Shown: piece by piece, positions 23,400 through 34,300 of the stretch | Layout: each line of letters opens with the position of its first letter | Position numbering within the stretch: the stretch's first letter is position 1 | Assembly: GCA_027604185.1 (NCBI GenBank) | Contig: JADGKB010000063.1 | Location: 1 to 64,000, forward strand | DNA from: Boothiomyces macroporosus | Taxonomy: Eukaryota > Chytridiomycota > Chytridiomycetes > Rhizophydiales > Terramycetaceae | Direction of reading: 5' to 3' | DNA length: 64,000 nt | Translations under genes and position numbers: made by a program | The notes under the pieces: model-generated | The model's database searches: none | Told to the model about the DNA's origin: nothing | Seen by the model: the letters and a program-made list of their open reading frames with translations, nothing else

Positions 23400-24036
23400 A
23401 TGCTTTCCAAGGATGTTCAACCAATTGTTTTATGTGGACCATCAGGGGCTGGAAAATCAACGCTTTTAAAGAAATTATTTGCAGATTATCCTTCAGATTA
23501 CGGGTTTAGCATTTCCCGTAATATTTATTAATTTTAGACACTTCTCGCAAACCAAGACCAGGCGAAACTGATGGCGTGCACTACCACTACAGAGAAAGAG
23601 AAGAAATACTCGATATGATTTCAAAAGGCCTATTTATAGAGAGTGCAGAATTTTCTGGAAATATTTATGGAACTTCATTTGAATCAGTCAAGCAAATTCT
23701 TTCCCAAGGAAAGAATGTAATCTTGGATATAGAAATGCAAGGAGTCAAGCAGCTACAACAGAAGATGAAGACCCAACCAGAGTTAATTGGGTCCAAGATA
23801 TTGTATATCTTCATCGCACCCCCATCAATTGCGGATTTGGAAAAACGATTAAAGGTTACTTGAACTAATTCAAGGGACGAGGTACTGAAACTGAAGAATC
23901 ATTGAAGCAAAGATTAGAAACTGCCAAAGGGGAACTTAAATGGGGATTGGAGCCAGGCAACGTGGATTATGTAATAACCAACACTGAAGTTGACAAGGCC
24001 TATAATGAATTACTGGTGATTCTTGGGCATCAATAA
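23400..24036 (+). CDS. GUK1: Guanylate kinase
   Basis: Phosphorylates GMP to GDP with ATP. 198 residues from ATG 23400 (yeast 187). P-loop [22 protein letters not shown]-binding [73 protein letters not shown] with the lid arginines. Introns 23518-23537 and 23855-23874 (20 nt each) restore the family sequence exactly. In-frame ATGs at 23325 and 23376 give longer starts; 23400 is preferred because it lies just before the fold. The stop is 19 bases before the next gene's ATG on the same strand. Confidence 0.95.
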
Positions 24037-24055
24037 AGTTGTCGAATTTTTTTAA

Positions 24056-24859
24056 ATGACACCAATCGTCAAAAAGAGAAAAGTAACTCTCAAACTAATC
24101 AAAAGTCTGAGGAAGAAAAGGCTGACTGGAATTCAACGGATCCTGAACATCCTGTCAATATAATCCCAGAGTTGTGCAGGTTATTTTACACCCTGGGTTG
24201 GGTTACAGGTACAGGTGGTGGGATATCAATCAAGAAAGAGTACTCATTATTAATTTAGTGACTATTACTATATTGCTCCTTCTGGAGTACAGAAAGAAAG
24301 AATCGAACCATATCATTTATTCATTCTGAACAAGGAAAAAGAAGTTGTTCATTCCCCACCAAAGGAATTGAAATTCAACCCATCTCAATGCACACCATTG
24401 TTCTTCAATGCTTATGATATGAGAAATGCAGGCGCATGTATTCATACTCATTCTCAAAACGCTGTTATGGCAACATTGTTGTGGCCAGGGAAAGAATTCG
24501 TTATAACTCACCAGGAAATGATAAAGGGGATCCGCAAAGGATCTACAGATGCATATCACAAATACTATGACAAAATTACAGTTCCTATAATAGAAAATAC
24601 TGCAGAAGAACGTGATTTAAAAGATCGAATGGCCCAAGCAATGAAAGACTATCCGTTAGCAAATGCTGTTTTGGTAAGAAGACATGGTGTGTATGTATGG
24701 GGGGATACTTGGCAGAAAGGTAATTGGAATGTAATTTGAGCAAAGTGCATGAATGAATGCTACGATTATCTATTTGAAATTGCAGTGAAAATGAAGTCTG
24801 CTGGCATGGATCCAGAAGAGATTCCTGCTGATAGTGAGTATGCACACCATCATCATTAA
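24056..24859 (+). CDS. MDE1: Methylthioribulose-1-phosphate dehydratase (methionine salvage)
   Basis: Zinc-dependent class II aldolase-fold enzyme converting methylthioribulose 1-P to diketo-methylthiopentyl 1-P. 246 residues. [45 protein letters not shown], zinc histidines in [11 protein letters not shown], and [16 protein letters not shown] with the third His are all present. Introns 24083-24105 (23), 24240-24258 (19) and 24720-24740 (21). The natural C-terminus ends in four histidines. The 5' UTR can be at most 19 nt unless it overlaps the end of guanylate kinase. Confidence 0.95.
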
Positions 24860-24926
24860 GAAATAAATCATTTATTCCACAATTGCACTACGGATACTCT
24901 ACAAAATTGATTTGGGGGTATTCTGA

Positions 24927-26617
24927 TCAAAGGACACTTTTGGTAACAATGCCTGTGTTGGGTATGACACCTTGTTTTTCGGTGTTTGTCTGTTTGGTAT
25001 CTAGTTTGTTTGTGGAGCTTTCAGTATAAGGTTCGCTGTCTAGCTTTTGACGGTTTTCAGAAGAGAAAATCCTATCCCAATACCTCAGTATTAATTCCAG
25101 GATGTTTTCATAGGCGTTCAAGCACAGATCCTCTTCCAAAATCATTTGTCTGATATCTTCCATACCTACTTGATTCCAACCAAAAAGATCTACTATAGCA
25201 TTATGTTTATCGATTAAATCTTGCTTCGTTTCAGGATCTTCTTTCGATTTCTTGAGAAGCAACTCTCCCACAATAGCGTTTTTTCTTTTTTTGACCTTTG
25301 GTGGATTAGACGCATTGGATGCTTCTACCAGTGATGGTTTTAAGCCAGATTGAATTAATTCTTTACATGAATCTGCTATTCCTTCCTGATTATCTGAAGG
25401 ACCAATTTTTGATCGAATCACATTGAAATCTGAATTTAAGGATTCCACATTCAGGAATGATTCCTTAGTGTCTCCAATAATATTATTTTCATCAATCTGT
25501 TCACTGTGGACCAAATTTTGCTTATCTGCAGCAGTTTCGACATTATTTGTATTGGGAACTTCTAATTTGGCATTATTTTCAATTTCCGAAACTGGTACCT
25601 TTTCTTGCTCCTCCAATTTCAATTGTACAGCAACTTTTTTAGCTGCGAAAAGTCTTTCCAATCGGGCCATCTCTTCTTGTAGTAATTTTTCTGCCTCTAT
25701 TTTTTCCAGTCTACTCTGTTCTTCTTTCTGTTTATCCTCCTTAATCCTCCTTAATTCCTCATCTTCTTCATCTTCCCAAAAGAATATTTGTCGAATTGCT
25801 AGTTTCGGGGCAATGTATACATCTCCTGTTATCGGCATTGGTGCCTTAAATAATAAATTTCCAAATAAGTGAGCAATACCATGGCATAACTTCAAAGGGC
25901 CACCAATTGACTCACTGCACACTCCTACTATTCTAAAAATTAAGAAATATTACCTTTTCATATGGCCCGTGAAAGCCTTCATATATATGAATGGCCGATG
26001 ATCGAGCAATTGAATTTTTTGGGTAATCAGTAAAATGTGCTCTTCATCTGACAGTTGTAGGTCATGCATTTGCGCATATAGGTCCTTTACCAAATCATCT
26101 GGTACAATTTCATCGAAAATATCTCTCATTTGAACAAACAAATTCCAAATTAATTGCAACAAATCTTCCCATGGATAACGAGCAATATCTCTAGCTAAAG
26201 TGTCATGGTCTAAATTTCCAAGTCTTGCAAGAGCATCAGCTTCTAAATTCATTTGTCTCTCAAGTAATGTTTCGAAATCTTTAAAGAATGGATTATTGTG
26301 CTCCTCTTCCATATCTTCCTCAGTTTCATTTACAGCTTATTTAGAATACCAATACCTTTTTGGTTCTTTCTCCTTCCTACTGGAACTAATACTTTATAAG
26401 GGAGTTTCATTGCTTTGGCTACTAACCGCTGATATGACTCTGGGAGAAATACCTGTTCTGCCATTGCTGGTGTTGGCATACTGTATAAAAGTATTGAATC
26501 TGCATAATCACCGACTTTTACATTGTAATTAATTGGTCTCCTCATTTCCGGTGCGATTGACATTATATCATCAAAATTCACGTCTTCACCAAGTAAAGAG
26601 GTCAAAGCAGATATCAT
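24927..26617 (-). CDS. Unrecognised protein; possible divergent RhoGAP-like region plus coiled coil
   Basis: 549 residues. N-terminal 100 residues unknown (ending YKVLVPVGRRKNQK); residues about 100-250 are helical with DEIVPDDLVKDLY, MKAFTGHMKRIVGVCSES and GIAHLFGNLLF spaced somewhat like the helices of a RhoGAP domain, but a clear arginine finger is not seen, so this is a guess. Then an acidic/basic coiled coil (EELRRIKEDKQKEEQSRLEK) and a Ser/Asn-rich disordered tail with a basic patch KVKKRKN. Introns 26336-26355 (20) and 25933-25953 (21). Same strand as the next gene; gap 18 bases. Confidence 0.6.
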
Positions 26618-26635
26618 GTGTTCTAAGTTAATGGA

Positions 26636-28837
26636 TTAATTACGGTTCATCTCTCCATTCAAGTATCTCGCCTGCAGAGTCCTAAATAGATTTTCATCCA
26701 CATCATTAAATGATTCAAATCTTTGCTTGATATAATGAAAACGCTCTGACTGTAAAGTTGTATGTTCTAGAGATTTTTCTGAAATATCTGTTTTTGTATC
26801 TCCACGTTTTTTCTTGGGTTTCTTGGAGCTTTTCATAATTTTCAGACCTATGTCAAAACTACTGGCATCAGATTCAAAGCTGTCACTAGAATTACAAGTG
26901 ATATCAGATTCAAAGCTACCATCATGGTCACGCTTAATTCTTTTTTCAATCTTCGGTCTTCCAGTTATATCCTGTACGTGATTCATTGAAATGCTTCTGG
27001 TCGGACTTTGTAGGATATTTTGACTTGTTGTTCCTCGAATAGAAGTCACAATTTCAAATTCGTTGTCCAACTTACGAATATTATTGTCGTCAATTCCTTT
27101 TCTTTCACATACAATTTTTCTAGATCGGTGTGCAAAAGCCTTCCTTGGTGGTGGTGCGTATATATTTTCTATGGTATCATACAATTCGTTTTCCAATTTC
27201 TTAATTCCATCTTTTGAAATGCAGAAACCTTGAACTTGCTTTTGTTGAGAAGCACTCGCTTCAAACCTATGCGGCGTATAATGGTAGTAGCCCACGAGTT
27301 TGTTTGAAATACGTGCTTGTTTTTCCAGACTTCTCAGTTTAATTTTTGGGCGTGACACATCTTTTCGCTTAGGTGTTCTTTCCTCCAATATAATTGGATT
27401 TTTAGGGTGAAATTTTTCTTTATCAATTAAATAGTCTGAATCTTGAAAATAGTGGTCGTACTCGTGATTAACTACTGGTGGAAGTTTTGCAGGCTTTACT
27501 TCAAAAGGTGGTGGGTCAGATATACTTTGAGGTTCTTGAACAATGCTTTGAGTTGGCTCAGTAATTGCATTCATCTGAGTGCTTTGTTTGATTGGAATAT
27601 TGACAGGCTGAAGATCAAGTTCAGTGAATGATTGAAATTGGGTAGTTGGCGCGTTTACTCCAAGGGTTCCCCGTTCTTTCGTTTGTTCATTCATTATAGC
27701 AAAAGTTGAGTTTTTAATATCTTTATCTTCCACAGGGATCACTTCATACTTTTTTAGATTTGACCTAACCGATTTATCCGAGTTTGAATCTTGCATTTGA
27801 CTTTTTTCGCTTGTTTCTACTACCCCAGTTTTTGAAAATTTATCTTCACTTAAGTGATCTTGCTCCTCTTGGTATATCAACTTTACACAGGTCAGCCGAC
27901 TTAACCTATTGAGTTCATCAAAGCTTTCACTTTGAGAAATTTCCAACTTTTTTTCTTCAATTGGACTTAGGTAAGAATGCTGAATAAATATATCTGCATT
28001 CAAGGGACTTTGGTCGTTGTCGTGATTATATAATAGTTTTCTTTTTTCTCTTTTGCTGACGTCCGATTCTAATTTTGAACTCTCCTCGGTGAATGGTATT
28101 TTGTAATTTAGTAATATAGCTTCAGCATTGGAATTCACTTCAATAACTTTCAGTTTGTTAACTTTCTTTTCAAGAAGTGGTGTATATGCAGTCAGTAGAG
28201 TGTTTTTTAGATTAAATTGAGGATCTTTCACTTCACATACACCCATATTTTGAATATTTGAACTACTATCAAAGATATCCCCGTCCTCATTAGTTGGAGA
28301 AGCATCTAGTGAATCAAAGTCTTTTGAGAATTTTTCTTTTCTAAGACCTGTCTTCTTGTGCAATTTGAAATCTACAGTATGTTCCTGCCGTTTTGTCGCT
28401 GCTAACCTTATTAAATTGTCATTCCCTTGTGGCAAATATATTACATCTTCTGATCGAACTTTTGCTACTGCATTGCTTGTCAATGTTAGAGGCTTGTTGA
28501 TAGGGTGCAAATCGCGTTTCCTCCCTACAGATTTCAAATTTTTAATCTTTTTCTTGTATTTCGGGTCATTTTTGGAAACAGAACTATGAATATCATTAAG
28601 ATATTTTAGCTCTCCAGCATCGCCCATTCCTTTGCCTGCTACCACGGATAACTTGTCAAGTTCAAAACGCTTTGCTTTGAGGAATTCATAATCAATTTGT
28701 GGATAATTGCCTGCAGTACATGGTTTTTTAACAGTATTTACATTAATTTCTTTGCAATGACTTTTTGTAAATATTGGGGGAATTGGCAATTCAATATTCC
28801 AGTGCCTTTTAATTGGTGAGTTTAAATCACAAGTCAT
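26636..28837 (-). CDS. Large disordered protein of unknown function
   Basis: 733 residues in a single exon. Mostly polar, Lys/Ser/Asp-rich and probably disordered. One ordered-looking island near residues 510-590 (VGYYHYTPHRFEASASQQKQ, GIKKLENELYDTIENIY, APPPRKAFAHRSRK). C-terminal region has KKPKKKRGDTK and HYIKQRFESFNDVDENLF. No signal peptide, no membrane segment, no motif that I recognise. It is one of the few long genes here without any mini-intron. The single uninterrupted 2.2-kb frame makes the gene itself certain. Confidence 0.75.
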   Translation of the reverse strand: MTCDLNSPIKRHWNIELPIPPIFTKSHCKEINVNTVKKPCTAGNYPQIDYEFLKAKRFELDKLSVVAGKGMGDAGELKYLNDIHSSVSKNDPKYKKKIKNLKSVGRKRDLHPINKPLTLTSNAVAKVRSEDVIYLPQGNDNLIRLAATKRQEHTVDFKLHKKTGLRKEKFSKDFDSLDASPTNEDGDIFDSSSNIQNMGVCEVKDPQFNLKNTLLTAYTPLLEKKVNKLKVIEVNSNAEAILLNYKIPFTEESSKLESDVSKREKRKLLYNHDNDQSPLNADIFIQHSYLSPIEEKKLEISQSESFDELNRLSRLTCVKLIYQEEQDHLSEDKFSKTGVVETSEKSQMQDSNSDKSVRSNLKKYEVIPVEDKDIKNSTFAIMNEQTKERGTLGVNAPTTQFQSFTELDLQPVNIPIKQSTQMNAITEPTQSIVQEPQSISDPPPFEVKPAKLPPVVNHEYDHYFQDSDYLIDKEKFHPKNPIILEERTPKRKDVSRPKIKLRSLEKQARISNKLVGYYHYTPHRFEASASQQKQVQGFCISKDGIKKLENELYDTIENIYAPPPRKAFAHRSRKIVCERKGIDDNNIRKLDNEFEIVTSIRGTTSQNILQSPTRSISMNHVQDITGRPKIEKRIKRDHDGSFESDITCNSSDSFESDASSFDIGLKIMKSSKKPKKKRGDTKTDISEKSLEHTTLQSERFHYIKQRFESFNDVDENLFRTLQARYLNGEMNRN

Positions 28838-29255
28838 TATATGGTTTCAAGCTTATCAATATTTTATGAATTTCGATCTTTGGATTTGTGTTTTAATAAT
28901 AATGGCTTGAGCAACATCCATGACTAAATTTCATGGATAAACTCTTGCAAAATTTTGTTTGCACCACAGAATGCCTTTCAAAAGTCCGCAGTCAGGATTG
29001 ATAAATTAGTTAATTGTTGCTATAGTTTATGCAAGTTGTAAAGATTATTCCAGTCATGTAACGAAAAAGAACTAATTCGTTATAGACTATAAATGGCATT
29101 TATATGAGATTGCCTTTCACCTCAATAATACTCTTTGTTTTGCATATACTGCAACTACCACTGAATTGTTGGTATGTTGCCACCAATGTCACTAACCCTA
29201 GTTTAGGGTTACAACATAAAAATGTTAAATTTTCCATTTTCTCATCGCAAACAAA
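28838..29255. other. Divergent upstream region with an inverted TTAGGG-type element
   Basis: 418 bases between the 733-residue gene and QCR6. The only striking sequence is the perfect inverted repeat at 29193-29211. A few short open stretches have no coding character. Confidence 0.5.
29193..29211. promoter_or_regulatory. Inverted telobox-like element
   Basis: TAACCCTA, three bases, TAGGGTTA: a perfect 8-bp inverted repeat made of two telomere-like TTAGGG cores, 45 bases before the QCR6 start codon. TTAGGG-binding factors of the Tbf1 type regulate ribosomal and other promoters in several fungi; that this element works so is an inference. Confidence 0.5.
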
Positions 29256-29528
29256 ATGAGTGAAATTGTAGACCAAAAACCAATCATTGAAGAAGGTTAA
29301 AAGAAATTAATTCAGAATGCAAGGAAAGTCATCACTGTCACCCATTCAATGAAAAATTAGCAAAATGCACAGCTAGAGTTGAAGGAGGAGATGCTGGAGA
29401 AGAAACTTGCGTAGAAGAATTTATGGACTTAATGGTAATCGATAACTAACGATAGGAATGCGTAGATCACTGTGTAAGTATTATGATTGATATAGGCTGC
29501 ACCAAAGTTGTTTTCCAAATTAAAATAA
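29256..29528 (+). CDS. QCR6: Cytochrome bc1 complex hinge subunit (Qcr6/UQCRH)
   Basis: 69-residue acidic hinge protein of respiratory complex III. After splicing it reads CKESHHCHPFNEKLAKCTAR, GEETCVEEFMDLMECVDHC and the C-terminus AAPKLFSKLK, with the paired cysteines that form the family's disulfides. Three introns in 273 bases: 29296-29315 (20), 29435-29455 (21), 29474-29495 (22); one internal exon is only 18 nt (six codons, 29456-29473). Without splicing no frame longer than about 40 codons exists, so such genes are easily missed. Convergent with SNF4, 20 bases between stops. Confidence 0.96.
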
Positions 29529-29548
29529 ACCAGGAATCAATATTTACT

Positions 29549-30582
29549 TTATTTTAACTCTACAACGTATTTCAAAATATCAGTCAAGGATAGCATCCCT
29601 TTCAACTTTTTTCCATCCAGAATTACAAATCGCCTGACAGTGTTATTTCGAATTGTTTCCATTAGTTGTCCGAAAGTATCTTGCATCTGACATGTGTGAA
29701 TTCCGGCAAAGTCCTATTGATTAGAGCAGCATGTACCATATTTCTGTATGATAGGGCTTCCTTAATGGTCATTTGCAAGTTATACAGTGGGCCATCTTTT
29801 GCCAAGAGCTACAGTTAGTTGATGAATACCAAGGCGTCATATTTTTCGTAAACATTGACAACATTTCCTAGGTTAGTACAATCGCACCCTCTTCATCAAC
29901 CACAGGGACTGATGAAATTTTTTGCTTGATGAAGATATTTAAAATATCAATCAGCAAATTATCATATTTTGCGGTAATCAGATTGTCAAATGTCCCGACT
30001 TTCATTTCTTTAAGAGTAACATTCATTATTGTTTGCGATGATTCCTGGGTTAAGGCTTCTTACTGTAGTTGATATATATCGCAGTATTTTACTCTGCGTT
30101 AACACCGAAATGATAGTGTCTGAGCAAACTCCTGCTTCAAGAATTGGCAATCGATGCAATTGACTCTAAATGTCAATGTAACTTTACTTCAATGAGCAGT
30201 TTGCTAGCATGATACAGCGTATCTGATGAACTGACTATAAGACTGGAGGAAGGTAAGGAGTTCAAGACATCTCTTTCCAGATCTATTGTTAAGTAACTCA
30301 ACCTCGCAGATTTTGAATGGTAAGGCTTTCCACTTGTTGTAGCGCCTCTTCGAGCGTTGACTGTTCATAATAGTGTAATATGAGTTGAATGAAATCCGTC
30401 ACAGTCAACATTCCCACATATACTTGTTTCTTGCTGTCCCAAACTGGCGCACTTTGAACATTGTGTTGTAGCAGTGCTGCCAGAGCCTTTTTGACCAACA
30501 GGGTGGAATCAAATACAATCATTTTGAACGAATTTGGCAGAATGTCATAACAAGTGTGTTGCTCCAATATATTTTTTGGCAT
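29549..30582 (-). CDS. SNF4: AMPK/SNF1 gamma subunit
   Basis: Nucleotide-sensing gamma subunit of the SNF1/AMPK kinase: four CBS motifs in 302 residues. HTCYDILPNSFKMIVFDSTL, SAPVWDSKKQVYVGMLTVTD (CBS1), LHRLPILEAG and IISVLTQSKILRYI (CBS2), ISSVPVVDEEGNVVNVYEKY (CBS3), VRRFVILDGKKLKGMLSLTD (CBS4). Introns 30283-30302, 30166-30187, 30045-30063, 29868-29887, 29809-29829, 29714-29736 (20, 22, 19, 20, 21, 23 nt); the fourth starts GTGCG. Every junction restores a conserved CBS segment. The start codon lies 11 bases from that of the DUF4272 gene on the plus strand. Confidence 0.95.
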
Positions 30583-30593
30583 TTTGAATTCCA

Positions 30594-31387
30594 ATGAGTT
30601 TGATCAAGAGAAGTTTGCGGAGTGTAAAAACAAGGTGTTTCATCAACAAATTAATATTGGAGCGATCATTGCTCGAAACGGATAATGAAGAATTCAAGAA
30701 TGGCGAAGAGCGGTTCACCCAACTTCAAGGGCTTGTGCAAAACACGATTTCAGGATACAAGTCTTTGTTTACACAAAAGGAATTGAAATTATTGGGAAAG
30801 GGTTACAAGGAGTGGAATGAAGTTGAAAAGGCGGAATCAGCTAAAAGATGGGAGTCGATGTGTGCCCTGTATTCTTCATTGGGTCTGGTGAAGCCCCAAC
30901 CACTGGACAAGAAACTAAACTTGAAGGAAGTGTTATTGGTTTACAACCGCCTTCCTGCAAAGGATAGTGTTGATGCTCACATTGATTGCTTTGATGGTAA
31001 ACTGATGGATGAATCAAACTTCAAAATCCAGGTCCAAAAGACGGAAATATATTATTATAGGTTCTCCAATCTAATATTAGAGCTCAGTTGCATGAAGTGT
31101 ACACTGCGTTAAATAATTCCAAAAATGACCCGAGGTACAACAAAGCAGTTCAAGAAAATAGACAAATGATAGCTGGGCTGGTTGATTTTGCAAAATCAAA
31201 CAACCTCCTTGCTGCCTCAAATATTGTGGATAACGATATTGTTATTGATGGCGAAAAATACGAAGATATTAATCAAGAAAAGTTTGGACAGCTTTATAAT
31301 GCAGCCGAATATCGATTATCTGCGTATAACTGGATATGCGGTAACGATTGGGATTTTGATGAATTTGTTCCATTTATTACATTATAA
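30594..31387 (+). CDS. DUF4272-like protein, probably mitochondrial
   Basis: 257 residues. A basic, Ser/Leu-rich N-terminus (MSLIKRSLRSVKTRCF) looks like a mitochondrial presequence. The body resembles DUF4272 proteins: AKRWESMCALYSSLGLVKP, a YYYRAQLHEVYTAL helix and the C-terminal ERH/ALNWL-type motif, here AAEYRLSAYNWICGNDWDFD. The function of the family is unknown. One 20-nt intron at 31061-31080. The coding end overlaps that of the DHX57-like gene by six bases. Confidence 0.72.
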
Positions 31388-34300
31388 TAAAGAATCATCC
31401 AACAGCGATAGACATAATTTACCTACTGAAGAGGCAGCGAGATCAAAATCTGGATCTGTAATCTTTTGCAGCAAAGACAGATCTAACAGCTTTCGAATGC
31501 CTAGAATAAGTGAAGATATTCGTGGAAATGCTTGAAAACGAACATTATCAATTGCTAAAGCTCTTCCTCCGTGAATCATTTCAACTTTGCCCCCTAATAG
31601 CAACAAGGAGTTGTTTGGCACAACTGAGCAGTCTCGTAAAAAGACTTTGGTAGTGGCCACTTTTGAAGAGTAAACAAGCACGTTCTCATCATAATTTTGT
31701 TCTGTAAAGAGACTGGAACTTGGATGTATAAAAAGTCTGCCTACCAATGAGTAGTAAATTACCGCTCTCTTTATCAAAGAATTGAATTTCTTTTGATTTG
31801 ATTTCGATTGCAACTGAACCTTGCGCAGTAGAGTCGTACAGTTGCTTCGGCAATTTTATCGTACATACGTTTGGATACAGCCCAGCTAGGACAATAGATT
31901 TAACTATCTTTGGGTTTTTGGAATTCGTATTAAGAACTTCCCATTTATCAGCCGATACGTAGTTCAAATCACGTAAAATATCAACAAATTGCTTTCGCAA
32001 CTCTTGGATGGATTGCATGGTTGTCATAGAAATATAGTATGATTCGCAAAACTTGTATTTTTCTCCCTTGCCTTTCAGCTTTGCCCATTCATCAAATGCG
32101 CTCACCACCATCAGATGGTCGCTTTTCTGAGTAGCAAATTTCCGTTGCACTTGAGCTGCTTCCTCACGTTTGTCCATAGGGCTGTTAAAAGGACTCTATA
32201 AAGTAAACTTTGGAATACCTTTCCGGATAAACTTGCGGCAATGGTAAGAATGGGGTCGACACAATTGAAAATCGAACTGTAAATTAGCATTTTAGCTATT
32301 TTTACGTCTGCAGGAATTTTCGATACGTGTCTCCCTAAAGCTGTGAGTTGGCCTTGTTCATTTAGAGCTTTAAGATTTTCTAGCAATTCAATAGCGGCTT
32401 GTACGTTTAGTTTTGCAGGTGGGCTTAATGCTTTACCAAGAAAATCAACCACATCATTAATACCCATTGATTTAATCTGCAAACAAAGTTGTTCCAACGG
32501 AAGTCGGAGAATTTCTGGCTCCGAGTTGGCAATCATATATTTCTTTTCATAGTAGCTAGAATAAAGCTTGTACACTATCCCTGGCTGAACTCTTCCAGCT
32601 CTACCTCTTCTTTGTTTACAAGCAGCTTTGGAAGCCCAAATTTCTTGAAGAGATAGGACATTGTTGATCAGTTTCATTTCCTTTACTCTACCAGTATCAA
32701 TTACAAACACCACATCGTCGCTAACAATCAAAAGAAAATTACATTGTAACAGAGGTTTCAGCAATATTTGTAGCAACCACAACTTTTCTGATACCCGGCT
32801 CAACCTTTTTAAATACTTTGGATTGCTCAACGCTAGTCAAGTTGGAATGTAATGGGAATATTTTCAACATTTTAGCCAGGTGCAATAGATCGCCATTAAT
32901 TCTGTCAATGCAACGCTTGATCTCCATGATCCCTAGGATTAATGCAGCTTACCAGGCAAGAAGATCAAGATGGCCCCACTTTCATTGTTGTCGCAAATGT
33001 ATTTAACTGTTGCGGATATCAAACCATAGTCAATTTTGAATGCTGGGTCCCTCTCTACTTTAACCAGCTTTTTAACTGAAATCCTTTCAGATAGGTTGTC
33101 AAATATTTTTTGGAACTCTTCGTTATCACTGTCTGACTTATTTCCCGAGCCTTTTATATTTCCAGATAAATTTTCAGGTATGTGTCCTGTATTAGCTAAT
33201 ATTGTTTCCAGATATACATTTTGCACTGGGTGGGTAAATCCGGGAATTTGAAGGTAGCTGCAATTAAAGTAACTACTTATAGTATCCGCATCAATTGTGG
33301 CACTCATTAGTATTACTTTCAAGTCCTTTCGACGGACCATTAAATCCTTTAGCAATACTAATAGAAAATCGCTCTCAACTAATCTAAGTAAAAATCTTAC
33401 CTCCTCTTTCATGAACCTCATCCACAATTACATGGGACACATTTGCTAATTCTGGGTCTTCCTGAATCATTCTAAGCAACACACCGGTTGTACAAAACAA
33501 AAGCTTGGTGTTTGAACTCTGTTTAGATTCCCCTCTTATCGAATAACCTATTTGGTTTCCAACTTTATCTATTCTTTCACTTGCAACCCTATCAGCCAAT
33601 GCCATTGCGCTAATTCTTCTTGGCTGGGTACAGATGATATTACAAGTTGCTCCCAAACCAGAAGAAATAAGATCATCCAAAATAAATTGCCCAAGCTGAG
33701 TGGATTTACCACAGCCGGTCTCACCACAAATAACGAGTGCTTGTGCACATTCCAATGCTTTGCAAATCTCCTCCTTGAACAAATACGAAGGCAATTTCTT
33801 TCTAATATCCAACATAGACAAATAATCTGGATTGCTCTGTTTTAAGCTAAATTCTTCTAATAGTTTCCTGTTTTCCGCTGAAATGTCTTTTCCTTTAATA
33901 GTACGATTAACTCGCTTCTTTGTAGATGCATCATCTTTGACTTCAAATACAAGCGATTTTGTTTTAGGGTAGAGATCGGCAAGTAGTGGAGGGTTGCGCA
34001 ACACTTTGACGGCATGCTCTTCAATTGAAGAGATAATACTGTAAATTAATGGAGCGCCAAGCTGGCTCACAATGTCATTCATCACATTTTTCATAATTCC
34101 AAGACGTATGTATGCAGGCAACTTTTCTTGGTTGGCGAAAATAATCCCTGGACTATGATAGGGATATTTTGAGGAATTTGAAATATAAATTTCTACGCTA
34201 CCAGTGAGTTCGAGATCAAATGAAAACATTACACCATTGTCATTCTCTACAAAACAAACTTGTTCAGAAAAAATTGATTCTAGCACTTGAATTTCCTCTT

